Assembly (NCBI GenBank): GCA_963782605.1
Contig: CAWAKK010000010.1
Location: forward strand, 186,001 to 250,000
DNA length: 64,000 bases
Direction: 5' to 3'
Source: JBDTSW01 sp963782605
GTDB lineage: Bacteria > Actinomycetota > Thermoleophilia > Solirubrobacterales > 70-9
The position numbers were made by a program, and so were the translations under genes. The notes below the pieces were generated by a model, which was not told where the DNA came from, searched no databases, and saw only the letters and a list, made by a program, of their open reading frames with translations. Positions 33,885 through 41,452 of the stretch are shown here, one piece after another. The stretch's first letter is position 1. Every line of letters begins with the position of its first letter.

Positions 33885-34561
33885 TTTCCGCCGTCCTCGC
33901 GGAGGCGGTAGCCGAGCCCGCGCACGGTCTCGATCGAGCTCACGCCGAACGGCTTGTCGACCTTACGGCGCAGGAAGCCGACGTAGGCGTCAACGACGTT
34001 GGAGCGGTTCTCATAGTCGTAGTCCCACGCGTGCTCGAGCAGCTGGAAGCGGGAGAGCACCTGGCCGGGACGGCGCATGAAGGTCTCAAGCACCGCGTAC
34101 TCCTTTGCGGAAAGCTCGATCTCCACATCGCCGCGCCACGCCCGCCGGGTCGCGGGGTCGAGCCGAAGATCGCCGACGCTCAGCTCGGTCGGCCGCTCGG
34201 TACGGCCGCGCCGAAACAGCGCGCGCAACCTCGCCAGCAGCTCCGCATAGGAGAAGGGCTTCGTCAGGTAGTCGTCAGCGCCTGCGTCCAGGCCGGCGAC
34301 GCGATCGCGCACGCCGTCGCGGGCCGTCAGCATGAGGACGGGCGACCAGACCTCCGCCAGGCGCAGGCGCCGGCAGACCTCGAACCCGTCCATCCCGGGG
34401 AGCATCACGTCGAGCACGATCCCGTCGTACTCGGTGGCCTGGGCGCGCGGCAGGGCGTCCTCCCCCGAGCCTGCGACGTCAACCGCCATGCCCTCCCGGG
34501 TGAGGCCGCGTCGGACGAGCCCGGCGAGCTTTGTGTCGTCTTCGACGATTAGGACGCGCAT
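33881..34561 (-). CDS. OmpR-family response regulator
   Basis: 226 aa from ATG 34561. MRVLIVEDDTKLAGLVRRGL has the acidic pocket, D51 in LDVMLPG is the phosphorylation site and K101 in YLTKPFS is the switch lysine. The C-terminal winged helix ends SIETVRGLGYRLREDGGK. It regulates transcription in answer to the adjacent kinase. The in-frame opening upstream to 34738 is rejected because it would cover the divergent homoserine dehydrogenase gene. Confidence 0.93.
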   Translation of the reverse strand: MRVLIVEDDTKLAGLVRRGLTREGMAVDVAGSGEDALPRAQATEYDGIVLDVMLPGMDGFEVCRRLRLAEVWSPVLMLTARDGVRDRVAGLDAGADDYLTKPFSYAELLARLRALFRRGRTERPTELSVGDLRLDPATRRAWRGDVEIELSAKEYAVLETFMRRPGQVLSRFQLLEHAWDYDYENRSNVVDAYVGFLRRKVDKPFGVSSIETVRGLGYRLREDGGK

Positions 34562-34596
34562 TTCGGGGCAGCGTGAAGCACCTTCATGAAAGAAAG

Positions 34597-35703
34597 ATGA
34601 ATGCACCGCCGGACTCGCAATTACGGGTTCCGGCCGGCAGGACGCCGCTAACGTCCTCATTCGTGGGCACCCCTTCCCGGCCGATCCGAGTTTGCGTGAT
34701 CGGTACGGGAACGGTTGCCCGGTGGGTGTTGGAAGCAATCCGGCGTGAGCGCCTGCGCCTGCAGGACACCTACGGGCTCAAGTTCCTGGTCGTCGCCATC
34801 GCCAACCGCTCGGGCGTCAGCGCCCGTCATGACGGTCACGACCTCGCACGGATCTCGGCGCTCCTTGACGCGGGTGAGTCACTGGCAGCGCTCGAGGGCG
34901 CAAGGCACTTCCCCACTGCGTTGGAGGCCCTGAGCGAGCTCGACATCGACGTGTTGGCCGAGGTCAGCCAGAGCCCGGCGACCGACGGAGAACCAGGCCT
35001 CTCCCACATGCGAACCGCCATCGAGGGCGGCATCGCCGTGGCGACCTCGAACAAGTGGCCCGTCGCGCTCGCCGGCCTGGAACTCGCCGCCCTTGCCGGC
35101 GGAAAGGGCGTGGGATTCCGTGCTGAGTCGACCGTGATGTCCGGCACGCCGCTGCTCTCGGCGTTCGTCGAGGGACTTGGCGGCGCAAAGCCAGTGCGGC
35201 TGCGAGGCATCCTGAATGCCACCGTCAACTACGTCTGCTCTCGGATGGCGGAAGGCAGTACCTACGAGGCGGCTCTGCGCGCGGCGCAGGAGCAGGGCCT
35301 CGCCGAGCGCGACCCGAGCGCGGACATGGACGGCCTCGACTCGGCGGCGAAGGTCATGGTCCTCTCCGCCCTCGTGTTCGGGGAGCAGCTGCGCCTCGAC
35401 GATGTCTCCAGGCGCGGTATCTCGGAGCTCGCGCCCGGTGAGGTGGAGGAGGCGCTGGCGGCGGGTCGTCGCATCCGCGAGGTCAGCCGGCTCGACCCCG
35501 CCACGCGCACGTTCAGCGTCACGGCGACGGCACTCGAGGATTCCGACTCCCTGATCGGTATCGAGGACACAATGAACTGCGCCACGCTCGAGGTGGAACC
35601 GCTTGGCGCCGTCACGGTCATCGGCCCCGGCGCCGGCCCGCAGCTGGCCGGGCAGGGCGTGTTCAGCGACCTGATCCGGCTTGCTCAGCGTGTGAGCGCC
35701 TAG
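34597..35703 (+). CDS. hom: Homoserine dehydrogenase (no ACT domain)
   Basis: About 368 aa. RVCVIGTGTVARWVLEAI is the NAD(P) site, and the catalytic domain reads LNATVNYVCSRMAEGSTYE, AERDPSADMDGLDSAAKVMVLS, with the lysine and aspartates of the family. It reduces aspartate semialdehyde to homoserine on the way to threonine and methionine. The C-terminal ACT regulatory domain of many homologues is absent. The start is uncertain: ATG 34597 has a weak GAAAGAAAG site, while GTG 34663 also fits. It is divergent from the response regulator. Confidence 0.83.
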   Translation: MNAPPDSQLRVPAGRTPLTSSFVGTPSRPIRVCVIGTGTVARWVLEAIRRERLRLQDTYGLKFLVVAIANRSGVSARHDGHDLARISALLDAGESLAALEGARHFPTALEALSELDIDVLAEVSQSPATDGEPGLSHMRTAIEGGIAVATSNKWPVALAGLELAALAGGKGVGFRAESTVMSGTPLLSAFVEGLGGAKPVRLRGILNATVNYVCSRMAEGSTYEAALRAAQEQGLAERDPSADMDGLDSAAKVMVLSALVFGEQLRLDDVSRRGISELAPGEVEEALAAGRRIREVSRLDPATRTFSVTATALEDSDSLIGIEDTMNCATLEVEPLGAVTVIGPGAGPQLAGQGVFSDLIRLAQRVSA

Positions 35704-35709
35704 CGCCAA

Positions 35710-35750
35710 GCATGGGCCGTATAGGGATCGAACCTATGACCTTGAGATTA
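35710..35750 (-). repeat. Partial copy of tRNA-Lys 3' half (att-like)
   Basis: 41 bases matching 37181-37221 at 40 of 41 positions (one A/G change at 35736). They span the tRNA-Lys gene from the 3' part of the anticodon loop through the T-arm and acceptor end to 3 bases past A73. The match stops sharply after TTA of the anticodon loop. The orientation is the same as in the tRNA, 1471 bases away. This matches a recombinase att site placed in the anticodon loop. Confidence 0.65.
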
Positions 35751-35863
35751 GGTAGTCGGGGACGTGGCGAATGCGCGCGACCGACGCCGAACGCGAAGGC
35801 GCGGCTTCATCTCCTTTTCATGCCGCCTCGGGAGGGTCAAGCCAAGCAACAAAGGGAGTGCTG

Positions 35864-36622
35864 ATGGCCAGGATCCACTCGAAGCGCCTCGCGGCCACCT
35901 CGGCCGTGGTCGTCTGCGTCGCTGCGAGCGCCTGCGGCGACGACTCGAGCGGCCCCTCCGGCTCGAGCTCCGAGCTACCCCAGGGCACCGAGCACGTCGA
36001 ACTCGACCCCGCGGAGTTCACGACCGAGATCGACAACCCCTACTGGCCGATGCCGGTCGGCAGCCGCTGGGTCTATCGAGAGGAGGAGGACGGCGAGATC
36101 CTGCGCGTCGTTGTGACCGTCACGGATCGAACGATCGAGGTCGCCAACGGCGTCGAGGCCAGAGTCGTTCGCGATGTCGTCACTGAGGGCGGCGAGCCGG
36201 TGGAGGTCACTGACGACTGGTACGCGCAGGACGCCGAGGGCAGCATCTGGTATCTCGGCGAGGACACCGCCGAGTACGAGAACGGGAAGGTCGCGAGTCG
36301 GGCGGGCTCCTTCGAGGCCGGGGTCGACGGGGCCGAGCCTGGGGTGATCATGCCCGCCGATCCGGAGGACGGCATGACCTACAGGCAGGAGTACTACGCG
36401 GGCGAGGCCGAGGACGAGGGGGAGATCATCGGCACCGAAGAGCAGGTGGAGGTTCCCACCGGCCACTACGCCGACGTGCTCATGACCAAGGACCTGAACC
36501 CGCTCGAGCCCAAGGTCCAAGAGCTCAAGTTCTACGCAGAGGGAGTCGGCCCGGTGCTGACGCTCAACATCTCCGGCGGCAGCGGGCGCGAGGAGCTCGT
36601 CAGCCACGAGCCCGGGGATTGA
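35864..36622 (+). CDS. Secreted lipoprotein, unknown function
   Basis: 252 aa from ATG 35864 behind AAGGGAG. A basic start and hydrophobic core lead to a lipobox ASAC with C24, followed by an acidic and serine-rich linker, so it is an exported lipoprotein. The mature part (EIDNPYWPMPVGSRWVYREE, WYLGEDTAEYENGKV, YRQEYYAGEAEDEGE) is rich in acidic and aromatic residues and looks like a beta-rich globular domain. No named family is recognised. It is the first cargo gene of the tRNA-Lys-bounded segment. Confidence 0.78.
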   Translation: MARIHSKRLAATSAVVVCVAASACGDDSSGPSGSSSELPQGTEHVELDPAEFTTEIDNPYWPMPVGSRWVYREEEDGEILRVVVTVTDRTIEVANGVEARVVRDVVTEGGEPVEVTDDWYAQDAEGSIWYLGEDTAEYENGKVASRAGSFEAGVDGAEPGVIMPADPEDGMTYRQEYYAGEAEDEGEIIGTEEQVEVPTGHYADVLMTKDLNPLEPKVQELKFYAEGVGPVLTLNISGGSGREELVSHEPGD

Positions 36623-36693
36623 CGCGGCCCCGAGCCTTAAGCGCACCCAAACGCCAACTTCATCGCCGATTCACCGGCCCTTCCTATAACGCG

Positions 36694-36706
36694 TTGCACA
36701 GTGCAA
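36694..36706. promoter_or_regulatory. TTGCAC-A-GTGCAA palindrome upstream of PepSY gene
   Basis: A perfect 6+6 palindrome around a single A, 23 bases before the PepSY ATG and followed by CAGGAGG. It could be a repressor operator over the promoter or leader of that gene. No regulator gene lies inside the island. Confidence 0.35.
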
Positions 36707-36728
36707 ACGCAAACACAGGAGGTATCGG

Positions 36729-37076
36729 ATGAACATGCGAACCAAGATGATCGGCGTCGGCGCCTCGATTCTCGCCCTCGCGGCGGGCGGCACGGGAGTC
36801 GCTCTGGCGGGAAGCGGGTCGGGCGGCGGCTCTGAGGATGGCGCCGAGGGCCCCGATGTCGCGATCGAGGGCTCGGCCCTTGATCGGGCCAGCGCCGCGG
36901 CCCTTGAGGCCACTGGCGGTGGCACGGTGTCGGGCACGGAGACGGGCGACGAGGAGAGCTACTACGAGGTCGAGGTCACACTCGACGATGGCAGCCAGGT
37001 CGACGTCCAGCTCGACCGCAGCTTCCAGGTGGTCGGCGAGTCCGCCGATCAAGAGGAGGCCGGCGACCACGACTGA
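36729..37076 (+). CDS. Secreted PepSY-domain protein
   Basis: 115 aa behind a strong CAGGAGG site. A signal peptide (MIGVGASILALAAGGTGVALAG) precedes a Gly/Ser/acidic linker and one PepSY-like module (ALDRASAAALEATGGG, SYYEVEVTLDDGSQVDVQLD, FQVVGES). PepSY modules inhibit peptidases or tune extracellular enzymes. It is the second cargo gene between the tRNA-Lys repeats and shares the acidic style of the lipoprotein before it. Confidence 0.82.
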   Translation: MNMRTKMIGVGASILALAAGGTGVALAGSGSGGGSEDGAEGPDVAIEGSALDRASAAALEATGGGTVSGTETGDEESYYEVEVTLDDGSQVDVQLDRSFQVVGESADQEEAGDHD

Positions 37077-37118
37077 GTGGTGGCCCGGACCGCTAGAGCC
37101 GGTCCACAGTTCGGCAGC

Positions 37119-37154
37119 GGCCGGCGCGGGGATTGAGACCGCGCCGGCCTCTTG
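37119..37154 (+). terminator. Strong hairpin terminator after PepSY gene
   Basis: GGCCGGCGCGG (37119-37129) and CCGCGCCGGCC (37139-37149) form an 11-bp perfect stem around GGATTGAGA, followed by TCTTG. A shorter hairpin (GGACC/GGTCC, 37088-37104) precedes it. Confidence 0.6.
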
Positions 37155-37180
37155 CCCGTCCGCGGTTCATGGCCGCCGGC

Positions 37181-37221
37181 GCATGGGCCGTATAGGGATC
37201 GAACCTGTGACCTTGAGATTA
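37181..37221 (-). repeat. tRNA-Lys 3' half, partner of the direct repeat at 35710-35750
   Basis: The intact-tRNA half of the 41-bp direct repeat (40/41). The lipoprotein and PepSY genes, a palindrome and a terminator lie between the two copies. Confidence 0.65.
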
Positions 37222-37256
37222 AGAGTCTCCTGCTCTACCAGCTGAGCTAACGGCCC
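37184..37256 (-). tRNA. tRNA-Lys (CTT)
   Basis: 73 nt on the minus strand. Acceptor GGGCCGT pairs with ACGGCCC, the D-arm is GCTCAGCTGGTAGAGC, the anticodon loop is CTCTTAA (anticodon CTT), and the T-arm is ACAGG-TTCGATC-CCTAT with one weak pair. Discriminator A, CCA not encoded. Its 3' half is copied at 35710-35750. Confidence 0.94.
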
Positions 37257-37288
37257 GGGGCCGGACAGATTAGCGAGGGCCCGCTCGC

Positions 37289-38104
37289 CTACTCGGGCGG
37301 CGGAGCGATGCCGCCGAGGCCGCCCGCCGAGCCTCCGAGACCGCCAAACGGGTCCTCCAAGGAGGGCTCTCCGCCGCCGGTGTCCTGGGCCTGCTGCTGC
37401 TGCTTTTCGAACTTCTTGGCCTGCTCGGCGACCTGGCTGAGCTGCTTTTCGAGCTGGTCACGCTCGCCTGCCTTGGCGCGCTTCAGCGCCTCCGCGGTTG
37501 CCTCGTCTCCCGCCTCGAACTGGGCGTCGAAGTAGAGGAACTGCGCGAGCTGCGCGTAGCCGGCCGCGGTGGGGTCCTCCTCGGCGACCAGCCGCTGCGT
37601 CTGCACGGCGCCGTCGAGGTCGATCTGGTCGGCCGGCGCCTGCACGCCGCAGGCCGGCAGGAGCGGAACGTAGGCGCAGACCATCTGCGCCGCCACCTGA
37701 GGATCAACCTCCTTCGGCTTGTCCTTGAGCAGCTGCTCCCACGCGTCCAGCGCGTCGTTCCATTCGCCACGGGCCTCCTCGGTGAGGGAGGCGACGCCTG
37801 TCTCCTCGTCGAATTCGAGCTGGTCCTGGCCCGAGAGGAACTTGTAACGCGCGAGGTCGGTCAGCGCCTGCGGGTCGCGCGGGTTCTGCTCGAGGTCCGT
37901 CTCGGCATCCTCGATCTGCTGCTCGTACTGGGACGACGTCGATTCGGACGAACCGCCGCCGAGGCCGATCGCGTCGAAGATGCCGCCTGATACGTCGGAC
38001 CCGATCCCGAAGCCGACGAACGAGATGAAGAAGATGAATGCGAGGAAGCCGAAGACGATCTGCACGACGCGTCGACGCTTCCCCGTCTTGAGATCGAAGA
38101 GCAT
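37289..38104 (-). CDS. Membrane-anchored TPR-like protein downstream of tatC
   Basis: 271 aa. A single N-terminal helix (VVQIVFGFLAFIFFISFVGF, 13-32) is followed by a helical, TPR-like region (ETDLEQNPRDPQALTDLARYKF, DAWEQLLKDKPKEVD, AGYAQLAQFLYFDAQFEAGDEAT) and a Gln/Gly/Pro-rich tail ending GGLGGIAPPPE. It probably faces the cytoplasm or outside as a scaffold; no enzymatic motif. It is the last gene of a tatA-tatC run, 36 bases after tatC, suggesting a role in export or protein quality control. Confidence 0.7.
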   Translation of the reverse strand: MLFDLKTGKRRRVVQIVFGFLAFIFFISFVGFGIGSDVSGGIFDAIGLGGGSSESTSSQYEQQIEDAETDLEQNPRDPQALTDLARYKFLSGQDQLEFDEETGVASLTEEARGEWNDALDAWEQLLKDKPKEVDPQVAAQMVCAYVPLLPACGVQAPADQIDLDGAVQTQRLVAEEDPTAAGYAQLAQFLYFDAQFEAGDEATAEALKRAKAGERDQLEKQLSQVAEQAKKFEKQQQQAQDTGGGEPSLEDPFGGLGGSAGGLGGIAPPPE

Positions 38105-38139
38105 GCGGCGCGAAGGCTAGAGGGTCGCCTGCGAGCGAC

Positions 38140-38910
38140 TCACGCCGAGCCCTCGGCCGCGGGCTGCGAGGCCGGCAGCTCCTTCGGCTCGCCGAATCGC
38201 TTGGCGAGCTGGACGCTGGCCTCGTACAGCAACACGAGCGGGATCATGATCAGGATCATCGAGACCGGATCGCCGCCGGGGAGGGCGGCGGCCACGATCG
38301 AGATGATGAAGATCGCGTAGCGGCGGTTGTGGGCCAGCTGCTCGGGCGTGATCACGCCGAGCCGCGTGACCGCCAAGAGCGCGATCGGCATCTGGAAGAG
38401 GAGGCCGAGGACCACGGTCATGATGCCGAGGAAGCCGTAGTACTCCTTCGCGCGGAGTGCGGTATCGAAGTTCTGCTCGTTGAAGTTGACCAGGAAGGTG
38501 ATCGCCGCAGGCATGACCACGAAGTAGGCGAAGGCGATCCCGGCGAGAAAGAGGATTGGCATCGCCACGAGGTATGGGAATACGACCCGCTTTTCCTGCG
38601 GCGAGAAGGCCGGGATCACGAACGCGTAGAGCTGGTAGAGGATGATCGGCAGCGAGAGGACCGCCGCGCCGTAGGCCGAGACCTCCACGGTCGTGAAGAA
38701 GGGCTCGGTGGGCGAGAGGGTGATGAGCTGATCCTCGTCCTCGGGCAGCGGCCAGTTGAAGATGTCGAGCATCACCTGGTCCTGCCAGAAGCAGACAGCG
38801 AACGCAACGCCGAAAACGGCGAGCGAGATGATGATTCGCGAGCGAAGCTCGTCGAGATGCTCGACGAGCGTGAGGCGATCTTCGTGTCCGATCGCCCGAG
38901 CCCGGGCCAC
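38140..38910 (-). CDS. tatC: Sec-independent protein translocase TatC
   Basis: 256 aa with six predicted membrane helices. LTLVEHLDELRSRIIISL is the conserved N-terminal cytoplasmic segment, LSPTEPFFTTVEVSAYGA the periplasmic loop with its glutamate, and FSPQEKRVVFPY and PGGDPVSMILIMIPL are also family marks. It binds twin-arginine signal peptides and works with TatA. Clients in this window include the Rieske protein and the amine oxidase. Confidence 0.96.
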   Translation of the reverse strand: MARARAIGHEDRLTLVEHLDELRSRIIISLAVFGVAFAVCFWQDQVMLDIFNWPLPEDEDQLITLSPTEPFFTTVEVSAYGAAVLSLPIILYQLYAFVIPAFSPQEKRVVFPYLVAMPILFLAGIAFAYFVVMPAAITFLVNFNEQNFDTALRAKEYYGFLGIMTVVLGLLFQMPIALLAVTRLGVITPEQLAHNRRYAIFIISIVAAALPGGDPVSMILIMIPLVLLYEASVQLAKRFGEPKELPASQPAAEGSA

Positions 38911-38913
38911 GGG

Positions 38914-39180
38914 CTACGCCTTTGGCTCGGCGACTACCTCGCCCTCGACGGGCTCGGTGTCCTTGCGGGGTTGAGGTGCGGCCGCCTGAACCTCGAGCTT
39001 GGCCTGCTCTTCGCGCTTCTCTTCCTCGTCGTCGTTATTGCCCGTGATCGAGTCCTTGAACTCGCGCATCCCGGTGCCCAGCGACTTGCCGAGCTCCGGC
39101 AAACGCTTCGGACCGAACACGATCAGAGCGATCACGAGGACGATTGCGATTTGCCAGAGGCTGAAATCCATTGCCAGCAA
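38914..39180 (-). CDS. tatA: Sec-independent protein translocase TatA
   Basis: 88 aa. One membrane helix (WQIAIVLVIALIVFG) is followed by the amphipathic helix with the hinge FGPKRLPELGKSLG and an acidic charged tail. Either ATG 39180 or ATG 39171 (MDFSLWQ) can be the start. No TatB is seen, as in many Gram-positive two-component Tat systems. It is 3 bases from tatC. Confidence 0.93.
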   Translation of the reverse strand: MLAMDFSLWQIAIVLVIALIVFGPKRLPELGKSLGTGMREFKDSITGNNDDEEEKREEQAKLEVQAAAPQPRKDTEPVEGEVVAEPKA

Positions 39181-39279
39181 TGGTAACGGCGGGTTGTAAG
39201 GATCGGATCAAATCGCCTTTGGACGAGCGGTTTCTTGCTCGGGACATGCTGACGCCAGCCGCGTCTATACGCTGCCGCC

Positions 39280-39852
39280 GTGATCCTGTCGGACAAGTCG
39301 ATTCGCGAGGAGCTCGAGGGCGGGGGAATCGTCATCGACCCACTCGACGAACGAGATATCCAGCCTTCGTCGGTCGATGTTCGCGTTGACCGCTACTTCC
39401 GCGTCTTTCGCAACGACACGACGCCGTACATCGATCCGAAGGAGCCCCAGGAGGACCTGACCGAGCTTGTCGAGGTGGAGGACGGCAAGGCGTTCATCCT
39501 TCACCCGGGCGAGTTCGTCCTGGGCTCGACGCTCGAGCGCGTCTCCCTCGGGGCGGACCTCGTCGGCCGCCTGGAGGGAAAGTCGAGCCTGGGGCGGCTG
39601 GGGTTGCTGATTCACTCCACGGCCGGATTCGTCGATGCCGGCTGGGATGGGCACCTGACGCTGGAGCTCTCCAACGTCGCCAACCTGCCGATCGCCATCT
39701 ACCCGGGGATGAAGATCGGACAGCTCTCCTTCGTTCGGATGACGTCGGAGGCCGAGAACCCGTACGGCAGCTCGGCCACCGATTCGAAGTACAAGGGCCA
39801 GAAGGGGCCAACGGCCTCTCGCTACTACCTCAACTTCCGCGAGAACGAGTAG
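39280..39852 (+). CDS. dcd: dCTP deaminase (probably bifunctional dUMP-forming)
   Basis: 190 aa from GTG 39280. MILSDKSIREELEGGGIVID, GRLEGKSSLGRLGLLIHSTAG with the catalytic glutamate, and PGMKIGQLSFVRM then KYKGQKGPTASRYY match DCD proteins. The HSTAGFVDAGWDGH context is shared with actinobacterial enzymes that both deaminate dCTP and hydrolyse dUTP, giving dUMP for thymidylate synthesis. It stands alone on the plus strand, divergent from tatA. Confidence 0.95.
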   Translation: MILSDKSIREELEGGGIVIDPLDERDIQPSSVDVRVDRYFRVFRNDTTPYIDPKEPQEDLTELVEVEDGKAFILHPGEFVLGSTLERVSLGADLVGRLEGKSSLGRLGLLIHSTAGFVDAGWDGHLTLELSNVANLPIAIYPGMKIGQLSFVRMTSEAENPYGSSATDSKYKGQKGPTASRYYLNFRENE

Positions 39853-39941
39853 TCCAACCTGCGGGCACGCCCGTAGAGCCTGGTGGATGCCCACGTGAGG
39901 GCAGGGCCACCCAGGGAGTTTCGGATTGACCCTCGCCGTAC

Positions 39942-39957
39942 TAGGGGCTACCCCCTA
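39942..39957. promoter_or_regulatory. TAGGGG/CCCCTA inverted repeat before zinc-ribbon gene
   Basis: TAGGGG (39942-39947) and CCCCTA (39952-39957) face each other over CTAC, 33 bases upstream of the zinc-ribbon gene. It resembles a dyad for a LuxR-type or other dimeric regulator. It might also be a leader hairpin. No matching regulator gene is nearby. Confidence 0.35.
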
Positions 39958-39989
39958 AAGCTCTCTGGGGCGCTGCCGATATCCGGGGT

Positions 39990-40412
39990 ATGAACGACAG
40001 GGGGGGTATGGGGATGGAAAGCGCGGAGAAGCCTGCCCAGGCACGAAATGGTGCTCAGGGTGTGGCCCCAGGACACTTCACCGGCGTGGCGCGAGGCCGA
40101 GAGGCGGCGACTCGGGGCGACGAGGACCTGCACATCTGCCCAGCCTGCGGCTCCGATCTCGTATATCCGTCTAATTGGGCGCCGGCTTCCGGGCGCTCGT
40201 GGACGGTCGAGCTTCGCTGCCCCGAGTGCGAGTGGACCGGCGGTGGCACCCACACCCAGCGGGTGGTCGATCGCTTCGACGAGGTGCTTGACTTGGGCAC
40301 CGAATCGATCCTCGAGGACCTGGCCCTGCTGACACGGGCGAACATGCAGGAGCACGTCGAGGCGTTCGCCGCCGCGCTCTGGGACGACCACGTCCTGCCC
40401 GAAGACTTCTAA
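39990..40412 (+). CDS. Zinc-ribbon protein, unknown function
   Basis: 140 aa. Two cysteine pairs, C50-P-A-C53 and C77-P-E-C80, form a zinc ribbon (HICPACGSDLVYPSNW, VELRCPECEW). The C-terminal 55 residues (VVDRFDEVLDLGTESILEDLALL, MQEHVEAFAAALWDDHVLPEDF) are helical and acidic. It may bind nucleic acid or a partner protein. Similar proteins are common in this kind of genome as stand-alone genes, but no function is known to me. Confidence 0.7.
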   Translation: MNDRGGMGMESAEKPAQARNGAQGVAPGHFTGVARGREAATRGDEDLHICPACGSDLVYPSNWAPASGRSWTVELRCPECEWTGGGTHTQRVVDRFDEVLDLGTESILEDLALLTRANMQEHVEAFAAALWDDHVLPEDF

Positions 40413-40429
40413 GCCCGGGCCTCCAGCCG

Positions 40430-41452
40430 CTAGGAATACCGCTCCACGACCCCGTCGGCGACCAGGCAGAGCAGCTCGCGCTGATCGGCGTCGAGGGGCG
40501 CCGAGTCGATCAGCTCCTTGGCTTTCTTGACCCGCTCGCGCGCGTGCTCGCGGGCGGCCTCGAGCGCCCCGGTGGCGGCGATCCGATCGCAGAGCGAAGC
40601 GGCGGACGTCTCGTCGAGTGATCGGAGATCCACCTCGAGCAGCTCGGGCTCGGCCTCCCTGGCCCAGATGACGGGCAGGGTCACGGTTCCGTCCAGCAGA
40701 TCGGTGCCGCGCGCCTTCCCGGTGCGCTCCGGCGGGCCCGTGATGTCGAGGACGTCGTCCAGGATCTGAAAGGCGAGGCCGATCTCTCGGCCGAAGGCCT
40801 CAAGCTCCGAGTCGGCAGTCGAGTCCTCCCGCCCGATCGCGCAGGCGCACTCGAAGAGCCGCGCGGTCTTGAGCAGGCACCTCCGCAGGTAACGCTCGGC
40901 CGTCATCGCGAGGTCGAACGCGTCGCGGCGCTGGGCGAGCTCGCCGAGCGCGAGCGCGACCGACGCCCTCGAGAGCAGTTCGACCTGCCGCTCCGCCCCA
41001 CTGCGATTGCGGCCGGCTGCGGCCGCGTCGACCCCGGGATCGAGCTCGAGGGCCGCGAGCTCGGCGAAAGCCTGGGAGAACAGCAGATCCCCGACGGCAG
41101 TCGCCCGCGCGGATCCCGAGGTCGCGACGACGGTGGGTCGCCCGCGCCGAAGGGGAGCTGCGTCGAGCACATCGTCGTGGACGAGCGTCGCCATGTGGAC
41201 CAGCTCGATCGCCGTTGCGCCGCGCGTGGCCGCCGCGCCCGCGTCCGGGCCCGCGCACAGCAGCACCAGCATCGGGCGCAGGCGCTTGCCACCGGCCGCC
41301 AGCGTCTCCCCCGCATCGCCCGCGAGCGCTTCTCCCTGCCCGGCAACCAGCTCGCGCAGGCGAGCCTCCACCGCGCCCATCCGACGCGGAAGCCAAGCTT
41401 CCGCCGCCTCCATCACGAGCGTCACAGGCGGCGGCACGGCCGACCGATTCAC
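40430..41452 (-). CDS. Polyprenyl diphosphate synthase
   Basis: 340 aa. First aspartate-rich motif D93-D-V-L-D97 (VHDDVLDAAPLRRGRPT) and second D232-D-V-L-D236 (QILDDVLDITG), with GGKRLRPMLVLL and LKTARLFECACAIG. It makes the long isoprenoid chain, probably the menaquinone side chain, from IPP and allylic diphosphates. Its ATG overlaps the menG stop by 4 bases, and menG abuts the cytochrome c gene, so the chain maker, the last menaquinone step and the menaquinol oxidase are on one transcript. Chain length cannot be read. Confidence 0.92.
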   Translation of the reverse strand: MNRSAVPPPVTLVMEAAEAWLPRRMGAVEARLRELVAGQGEALAGDAGETLAAGGKRLRPMLVLLCAGPDAGAAATRGATAIELVHMATLVHDDVLDAAPLRRGRPTVVATSGSARATAVGDLLFSQAFAELAALELDPGVDAAAAGRNRSGAERQVELLSRASVALALGELAQRRDAFDLAMTAERYLRRCLLKTARLFECACAIGREDSTADSELEAFGREIGLAFQILDDVLDITGPPERTGKARGTDLLDGTVTLPVIWAREAEPELLEVDLRSLDETSAASLCDRIAATGALEAAREHARERVKKAKELIDSAPLDADQRELLCLVADGVVERYS

